NCBI GenBank assembly: GCA_045126355.1
Contig: JBGVOE010000137.1
Span: 1-7,599 of the forward strand
Direction: 5' to 3'
Source of the DNA: CAZSIA01 sp045126355
Lineage (GTDB): Bacteria; Bacillota_I; Bacilli_A; Acholeplasmatales; Anaeroplasmataceae
DNA: 7,599 bases
The notes under the pieces are model-generated. The model did no database searches and was not told the DNA's origin. It worked only from the letters and a program-made list of their open reading frames with translations. A program made the position numbers and the translations under genes. Positions 5,452 through 7,599 of this stretch are shown here, piece by piece (position 1 is the first letter of the stretch; each line of letters starts with the position of its first letter).

Positions 5452-6414
5452 TTAATTAGTAATTAGACTTTTCTTTTCTTTAGAAACTGTTTCTTTTTCT
5501 TCTTTATCTTTTGTAAATAATTTAACTACTTTACTTGGAAAGAAAGCTAATACTTCACCAATTACAGTAGGCAGTAAAATCAACGCATCTTTAAATGCTT
5601 CAGCACGAATACTGTTTTTACTTGCGTTTTTACTACTTGTAAATAAATAACCTCTAGTTACTAAACCAATTCTAATAGTAAGTAGGGCATTGGTAACACC
5701 TTGAACAACACTAGATAATATTGGTTTTAAAAAAGGTACATTGCTTAGACTATTAATTGTTTGTGTTGGTAAGATATCTTCCATTTTTAAAGACTCTAAA
5801 CCTTCAGCTATTAAAGCAGTTGAAGCAACATTTATAGTCAATTTACTTAGGTTTTTAAAGTCTGGTCTAAAACCACAAGCAACTACAATTTCTTTAATCA
5901 TTTTTAGATTCACACTAATTACACTATACATGTCTAGTTTTGAATTTTGACTAATTGCAGTAGATAACATAACCGTTTTAGCGTTACGAACGATAATGCG
6001 ATTAACCTCTTTTTTAATACTACCACTCATTACTAAATTTAGGGCTTGTCTTAATTCAGCATAATTATTATATGTATCTAAAGCCACTCTTTCTTCTTCT
6101 GTAATAGAAAGTGTTTCATTATTTAATATGTTTTTTGTAACTGATTTATAAATTTTATGTGCTTTAGTTGAATCACATTCTAATGTTGTTGTAATAGAAA
6201 GTGATGGTGAAAATACAATAATTCTAACTGGGTTTATAATTAAAAACCAAACTAATAAAGCACATAGTATATAAAAACCATATTCTACAAAAGCATGAAG
6301 TCCTCTTAATCTTTCACCAATATTAAGAATAGATGAAGTTAACATTAATAAAAACAAAATAATAACTCCACAGGCAATTAAGATCCAAAACCATTTTCTC
6401 TTTTTCTCACTCAT
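5452..6414 (-). CDS. DUF697-type membrane protein (YcjF-like)
   Basis: The protein has 320 residues. Two N-terminal membrane segments lie at about residues 9-29 and 42-66. A region from about 140 to 265 resembles the DUF697 family: AISQNSKLDMYSVI, then ACGFRPDFKNLSKLTINVA, and PFLKPILSSVVQGVTNALLTIRIGLVTR. Members are found in membrane proteins and fused to GTPases, and no reaction is assigned to them. The C-terminal tail is rich in Lys and Glu. The ATG lies seven bases after the stop of the DUF308 gene, and its AGGAG overlaps the end of that gene, so the two are cotranscribed and probably coupled. No clear hairpin terminator follows before the rplU promoter, so some readthrough into rplU is possible. 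Confidence 0.8.
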   Translation of the reverse strand: MSEKKRKWFWILIACGVIILFLLMLTSSILNIGERLRGLHAFVEYGFYILCALLVWFLIINPVRIIVFSPSLSITTTLECDSTKAHKIYKSVTKNILNNETLSITEEERVALDTYNNYAELRQALNLVMSGSIKKEVNRIIVRNAKTVMLSTAISQNSKLDMYSVISVNLKMIKEIVVACGFRPDFKNLSKLTINVASTALIAEGLESLKMEDILPTQTINSLSNVPFLKPILSSVVQGVTNALLTIRIGLVTRGYLFTSSKNASKNSIRAEAFKDALILLPTVIGEVLAFFPSKVVKLFTKDKEEKETVSKEKKSLITN

Positions 6415-6421
6415 ACTCCCA

Positions 6422-6973
6422 CTACTCCTCGTAATCTACATCGATAACATTGTCTTTTTTAATTTCTTCAGTCTTATTATAAGTATAGTAGAATCTTATT
6501 CTTTCACTAAAAATACATGCGAATAAGTAAATAGCAAAAAGAATAAATAATACACCTAATCCTTTAATAAATATATTAGCTATCAAATCACCACTTAAAG
6601 CGATAACTAAGCCAATTATTAAAAGTGGAAGTTCCTTTTTAAAAGCATATTTTTTATCATTTGATTTAATTATACGCATTAGTGGAAATACAACAAACAT
6701 AGCACCTAATATTATAGTTACGATAAAGTTATGAACGAACATAATTAAAATACCAATAACAATATCTAAAATACCATCATAATAGTATGTTTTATCACGA
6801 TAATTATTTTCTAATGCTATTTTAGAAATACCTGTAATAATTAGTCCACCACCAATAGCAAAGTAAATAAAATTAATAACTTCATTATGATCAGAAAGGA
6901 TTAATAACAATCCTAATATTAAAGAAACAATACTTGCTGTTAATAAGAATGGATGTTTTCTTATTTTATTCAA
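6422..6973 (-). CDS. DUF308/HdeD-like membrane protein, TTG start
   Basis: The 183-residue protein has about six hydrophobic segments in pairs, with repeated Gly-rich helices such as IYFAIGGGLIITGISKIAL and ILDIVIGILIMFVHN. This is the pattern of DUF308 (HdeD family). HdeD acts in acid resistance in Escherichia coli, but Bacillota members are uncharacterised. The tail NVIDVDYEE is acidic and likely cytoplasmic. The start codon is TTG at 6973: GGAGG (6987-6983) lies nine bases upstream, MNKIRKHPF is a sensible N-terminus, and no ATG is better placed. It lies two bases after the stop of the TrxR-like gene, whose last codons hold the Shine-Dalgarno, and seven bases before the DUF697 gene. Confidence 0.75.
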   Translation of the reverse strand: MNKIRKHPFLLTASIVSLILGLLLILSDHNEVINFIYFAIGGGLIITGISKIALENNYRDKTYYYDGILDIVIGILIMFVHNFIVTIILGAMFVVFPLMRIIKSNDKKYAFKKELPLLIIGLVIALSGDLIANIFIKGLGVLFILFAIYLFACIFSERIRFYYTYNKTEEIKKDNVIDVDYEE

Positions 6974-6975
6974 TT

Positions 6976-7599
6976 TTATTCCCCTCCTCTAATCGCATAG
7001 GCTACCATCATTCCATCATTAACCGCTTTAGCAATTTGTAACACTCCACCAATTGCATCCCCAATAGCATATAAATTTTTAATGTTAGTTTGATAGTTAG
7101 AATCAACAATAATATTGTTTTTATCATCAGTAGCAATCCCCATATGTTTAATAAAATCAAATGTAGAGGCATCTCCAATTGCTACAAATAATCCATCAAT
7201 AGGATAATCATTTGTAGCTGTTTTAACACCTTCTAAAAAGGTAGTCCCATATAATGATTCGATTTTATCTTTTACTACTGTAACACCTTCAATATCAATA
7301 TCTACTCCATCTGTAAAAACTGTAACAAATGGACTCATATTTTTTAAAAATAAAAGTTCATGAAGCATAGCACTACCACTTCCGATAATTCCAATTCGTT
7401 TTCCTCGATAGAAAAATCCATCGCAAGTAGCACAATAACTTAATCCTTTTAATTCATAATCACGCGCATTTTTTACTTTTAATTTATTGCGTGCTTTACC
7501 AGTTGCTAATATAACTCTTTTTGCTTCATAAGTATTATTAGTAGTTGTAACAACAAAATGATTATAATATTCGATACTAGTAACTACTTCATCTAATAC
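6976..7599 (-). CDS. Thioredoxin-reductase-like FAD flavoprotein, 5' end outside the window
   Basis: The frame is open from the window edge at 7599 to the TAA at 6978-6976, giving about 207 residues; the ATG at 7368 is internal. The order of motifs follows low-molecular-weight thioredoxin reductase. VILATGKARNK ends the first FAD part, CATCDGFF holds the redox cysteines (codons 7434-7432 and 7425-7423), IGIIGSGSA is the nucleotide-binding glycine motif, and YAIGDAIGGVLQIAKAVNDG is the C-terminal FAD motif. The N-terminal FAD GxGxxG is outside the window. The HRRxxxR that binds the NADPH 2'-phosphate is absent: FVTVFTDGVD stands in its place. It is therefore a TrxR-type disulfide flavoenzyme whose electron donor may not be NADPH. 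It is the first visible gene of an operon with DUF308 and DUF697 membrane proteins. Confidence 0.88.
   Translation of the reverse strand, partial: VLDEVVTSIEYYNHFVVTTTNNTYEAKRVILATGKARNKLKVKNARDYELKGLSYCATCDGFFYRGKRIGIIGSGSAMLHELLFLKNMSPFVTVFTDGVDIDIEGVTVVKDKIESLYGTTFLEGVKTATNDYPIDGLFVAIGDASTFDFIKHMGIATDDKNNIIVDSNYQTNIKNLYAIGDAIGGVLQIAKAVNDGMMVAYAIRGGE

Noticed and set aside
5741..5950. Open frame of 69 codons on the + strand
   Set aside because: It is fully antisense to the DUF697 gene and has no ribosome binding site or domain of note.
7366..7368. ATG as the start of a short flavoprotein
   Set aside because: The same frame upstream encodes CATCDGFF and the glycine motif, so this Met is internal and the gene continues past the window edge.

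Overview
The window is AT-rich, with A/T-heavy codons, strong AGGAGG-type ribosome binding sites and short U-tailed hairpin terminators. Its gene order rplU-prp-rpmA-obgE includes an L27 that carries the N-terminal extension cut by Prp. Together these point to a low-GC member of the Bacillota, plausibly an Erysipelotrichia- or Mollicutes-related lineage; this placement is inference. All tryptophans are TGG and all eleven visible stops are TAA or TAG, so nothing suggests that UGA is read as tryptophan.

Left part, + strand (1-1790). The 3' part of an HD plus P-loop kinase gene resembling HD-Pnk nucleic-acid end-healing enzymes runs in from outside the window and ends in its own terminator. A TraX-family integral membrane protein gene follows. 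It converges on a minus-strand gene (1789-2448) that looks like the N-terminal half of a ROK-like sugar kinase family protein, and the two share a bidirectional terminator. A divergent intergenic region (2449-2575) then leads to a small four-helix membrane protein (2576-3010), which converges on obgE with a second shared terminator.

Middle part, - strand (3026-5425). Read in the direction of transcription, a consensus-like promoter (TTGACA-18-TATAAT) and a structured leader precede rplU (L21), prp (cysteine protease that matures L27) and rpmA (L27). These genes are tightly packed, and the prp stop overlaps the rpmA Shine-Dalgarno. A strong terminator sits between rpmA and obgE, so obgE is partly insulated from the ribosomal genes. 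The block makes two 50S proteins, the protease that matures one of them, and a GTPase that acts in late 50S assembly.

Right part, - strand (5452-7599). A tightly packed operon of at least three genes encodes a thioredoxin-reductase-like flavoprotein (N-terminus outside the window), a DUF308/HdeD-like membrane protein that starts with TTG, and a DUF697-type membrane protein. The flavoprotein keeps the CATC redox pair but lacks the usual NADPH-binding HRRxxxR motif.

No tRNA, rRNA, CRISPR array, insertion sequence or prophage signature was seen. The longest gap between genes is about 156 bases (the rplU leader and promoter region), so no stretch over 300 bases lacks a gene. Most of the window is housekeeping. 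The least ordinary items are the HD-Pnk-like gene, the half-length ROK-like gene, the atypical TrxR, and the altered G4 motif and cysteine pairs of Obg.
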